Source: Protopterus annectens
Lineage: Eukaryota > Chordata > Ceratodontiformes > Protopteridae
Length of the DNA stretch: 64,000 bases
Direction of reading: 5' to 3'
Assembly: GCF_019279795.1 (NCBI RefSeq)
Contig: NC_056744.1
Location: forward strand, 1,507,198,838 to 1,507,262,837
The position numbers and the translations under genes are program-made. Positions 61,738 through 64,000 of this stretch are shown here, one piece after another (position 1 is the first letter of the stretch; every line of letters begins with the position of its first letter). The notes beneath the pieces were generated by a model that did no database searches, had not been told where the DNA came from, and saw only the letters and a program-made list of their open reading frames with translations.

Positions 61738-62553
61738 GTTATTATACAACGACTTGCCATTAATATTCAAAAATGTGCACGCTGATTGGTCAGCGTGCAC
61801 GTTGTAAATCAAAGTTATAGTAATAGAAAAAGGTTTGGTCACCCAGACTTTTTCCATTACTATAACTCTTTTTTAACAGCAACGGAGAATACAAGATCTT
61901 CGTTGCTTCACACTGCCTCGCTATGCTAAATGAGTTTAACATAGTGAGACAGCTTTAAAAAAAGCAACAGAGATTCTCCGTTGCTTTTTTTAAAGCTGTC
62001 TCACTATGTTAAACTCTTTTAACATAGCGAGACAGTTTGTAAAAAGCAACGGAGATCTTGCTTTTTTCGTGCCTTTTTTCAAAACTGTCTCGCTATGCTA
62101 AATGGGTTTAACATAGCGAGACAGCTTTAAAAAAGCAACGGAGATTATCCATTGCTTTTTTAAAGATGTCTCACTATGTTAAACCCATTTAACATAGCGA
62201 AACAATTTGTAAAAAGCAACAGAGATCTAGCTTTCTCCGTTGCTTTTGCCCACAGCTCTGATATACTGCGTAGGCATATGCATGCGCAGTACATCAGAAC
62301 TGCCGCAGAATACCAGACAGCTGCGGAAGGGCAACAAGGAGGCATTATACAATGCCATTATTTAAGAAAAGTAATTTTTTTTTTTTTAAATAATGTCATT
62401 GTATAATAGCAATAACCCACTTCTGGGTGTGGGTAATGTTGGATTTACCCACGGTTGGCTTTATTTGGCCACTCGCCCGAGTGGCCAAACAAAGCCAACC
62501 GTGGGTAAATCCATCATTACCCAGACCCAGGCGTGAGTTATTGCTATAATATC
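61738..62553 (+). mobile_element. foldback element of stacked palindromes (copy 1, intact)
   Basis: Modules in order: GTGCACGCTGATTGGTCAGC palindrome (61777-61802); an inverted pair GTTATAGTAATAGAAAAAG / CTTTTTCCATTACTATAAC; an alternating array (about 61877-62250) of TTTAACATAGCGAGAC and AGCAACGGAGA inverted units with a period near 75 bp; a GC-richer CTGCG..CGCAGTA palindrome; an inverted ATTATACAATG pair around a T run; and a 72-bp hairpin enclosed by GCAATAACCCAC / GTGAGTTATTGC arms. The ends are TTATTATACAAC and GCTATAATA, weakly inverted. No protein is encoded. It lies downstream of the TRIM exon, probably in its intron. Confidence 0.9.
62441..62512. repeat. 72-bp near-perfect hairpin
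   Basis: Two 35-base arms beginning GGATTTACCCACGGTTGGCT pair with one mismatch around a 2-base loop (CC at the centre of CCACTCGCCCGAGTGG). As single-stranded DNA or RNA it would form a very stable stem. The counterpart in copy 2 (about 45060-45140) is less perfect. Confidence 0.97.
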
Positions 62554-63190
62554 TTCTGTGAAAAGCCTGGATTTGGCTGGCAGTAAGAAAGCAGGTGTAA
62601 TGTTTTGGTGATAAATCCCAAACAATGGCTTTTATGTAAGCGGGCACATTCTGAGTATGAACAATATGCTATGGTGCACCATCATTTGCTCAGATTATTA
62701 ATGTCATAAGGTGGGAGTAAATGCCAATGAGCTGTGCCTGACAAACTAGCTTGTAACTACAGTCAGAAGCTGCAGTTTGCATAAATGCTGCATTGTACCT
62801 TCCTCTTCTATTCGATTGCATGACTACTTGTTTTCAGAGTGTTTGTAGAAATAAGCTCTTTGCTTGAATTAACTGTTAAGAACTGCATCAAAAATACCAT
62901 GTTCAGCATTGTTCACCAACAGCAAAGAATCATTCATTCCCTTACCTGACACTGAACAGGTATCTGCACATTCATTTGTTTACAACAGTGCTGTTCAAAG
63001 TTTTTGGCAAGGGAACCATGTACCAAATTTGGTAAGGTTTGCGGGGTCATATCAATATTATGAAATGTATATCTGTTTTTTACTCTTACCTCAAAGTCAA
63101 AGTCCTGCATTACCTTATAATTAATGATTAAAGGAGACACAAGGGTTTAAATCACTTTTGTGAGTCTTGTGCAAGGAGAGACATTAACTA
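62554..63190. other. no gene seen
   Basis: Non-coding sequence; no TRIM exon or repeat family recognised. Confidence 0.5.
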
Positions 63191-63193
63191 ATC

Positions 63194-63560
63194 ATCATAG
63201 CCGGTTTTAGGCACCAGCGAACCCTGCGGTTGCTGGCGCCCCCTGGTCCTGGGGGGCCCCCAACCACAGCAAGTTATCTTATCTTGATATTTTGTAACAT
63301 GTCTGTCAAACCAACAAAAGCTGGTACAGAAATCTTGTATACTTGATAAAGCAGGTAAGTAATAATAACTCATATTTATCTCCATCAAAATTCAAACATT
63401 TTTAGTTATAGTAACAGTATTTTGTCAAGTAACAAGATTTACAATTTCATTAAATATTTCACCAATGACATAATGCCCCGGCCTAGTTAAGCCCTGATGG
63501 TGGACATTCTCTTTACTAAAATTAACAACATAGCCAGTTTTAGGCACCTGCAACTGTGGC
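63194..63560. repeat. possible old DNA-transposon ends
   Basis: ATAGCCGGTTTTAGGCACC at about 63199 and ATAGCCAGTTTTAGGCACC at about 63531 lie in the same direction, each followed by GC-rich sequence with GGCGCC or GGGGCC pieces. The motif resembles GCCGGTTTTAGGC-type hAT termini, so these may be two overlapping fragments of one hAT-like family. No target duplications were found. Confidence 0.35.
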
Positions 63561-63891
63561 TGGAGGTGGCCCCTTAATCATCAATGACTGTGTGGGGGCC
63601 CCACAAAAACTGCTGTTGGTTGGGAAAAACTGAGGAGAAAAAATGTATCAAGTTTCGATTATACTCTTTAATCTGAAGAGGACTGTGATATGACCTTGTT
63701 AGGACAAAGCTACAATGAACATAAGCAAAGTAAGCACTACAGAGATCAGCAGCCCAGGGTGACCGATCTCAATGCTAATTGTGGAGTTTTAAGAAGAGCT
63801 GATGCTTCTAATCTTCAGAAATGGTTTCTCTTTCAGGTTTTTGTACATACTAGCAGAACAACTGATACTGTAACTCTCAACATCTTTGCTG

Positions 63892-64000
63892 AATAAATAA
63901 AGACATAGGGAACTTGCAGACTTTGGATCCAACCCAGTTTAGCTTTGTCAAAGGCAGATCATGCCTTTTAAACTTGGTTGACTTTTTCGAAACAGTCACC
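63892..64000 (+). mobile_element. CR1-like LINE RT fragment at window edge
   Basis: It reads T-L-D-P-T-Q-F-S-F-V-K-G-R-S-C-L-L-N-L-V-D-F-F-E-T-V-T. This matches the start of the RT palm of copies 3 and 4 (Q-F-G-F-V-K-G-R-S-C-L-L-N-L-I-D-F-F-E). The nucleotide match starts at AAATAAAGACATAGGGAACT. The element continues past 64000. Confidence 0.9.

Noticed and set aside
63690-63896. Next TRIM exon (coiled coil)
   Set aside because: The 68-codon frame has no heptad pattern and no clean splice acceptor at its start.

Overview
This is vertebrate nuclear DNA, AT-rich and almost entirely repetitive. The repeat set is CR1-like, L2-like and L1/Tx1-like LINEs, an RTE/Expander-like LINE end, tRNA-headed SINEs with a matching tail, a hAT transposon, foldback elements and many (TG)n/(AT)n tracts. 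With a RING/B-box TRIM exon, this suggests a fish or amphibian-grade vertebrate with a large genome, such as a polypterid, sturgeon or lungfish. That placement is inference. Only one host coding exon is supported: a TRIM first coding exon at 60813-61232 (+).

Layout. 1-7.9 kb: microsatellites, two tRNA-like SINE heads, a tandem triplet of an unclassified repeat, and possibly a very old LINE. 7.9-17.5 kb: a block in which the sequence looks corrupted, with runs of the same base everywhere; I do not trust gene calls there. 17.3-30 kb: three CR1-like LINEs (minus, plus, minus), the last two with an ORF1 carrying SGNH-esterase motifs. 31-33.5 kb: LINE 3' ends and microsatellites. 33.5-44.8 kb: two copies of a 1.45-kb direct repeat flank about 8.3 kb that holds an L1-like LINE (ORF1 remnant, long inter-ORF region with a 634-bp tandem duplication, frameshifted ORF2, poly-A). 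45.0-51.6 kb: a foldback element split by a 5.88-kb hAT element with a perfect 8-bp target duplication; the hAT contains several LINE pieces and a promoter-like CpG-rich module. 52.3-57.0 kb: an L2-like LINE interrupted within its reverse transcriptase by a CR1-like LINE. 58-60.4 kb: two SINEs with clear target duplications. 60.4-64 kb: the TRIM exon, an intron-side foldback element made of stacked palindromes, and the start of another CR1-like copy at the right edge.

The genes do not form a pathway; what connects them is insertion history. The intact foldback copy at 61.7-62.55 kb serves as an empty-site comparison that proves the hAT insertion. The two 1.45-kb repeats serve as a control showing that part of the sequence has consensus errors. 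The SINEs share their tail with the 3' end of the RTE-like LINE in the same window, as expected of SINEs that borrow LINE machinery.
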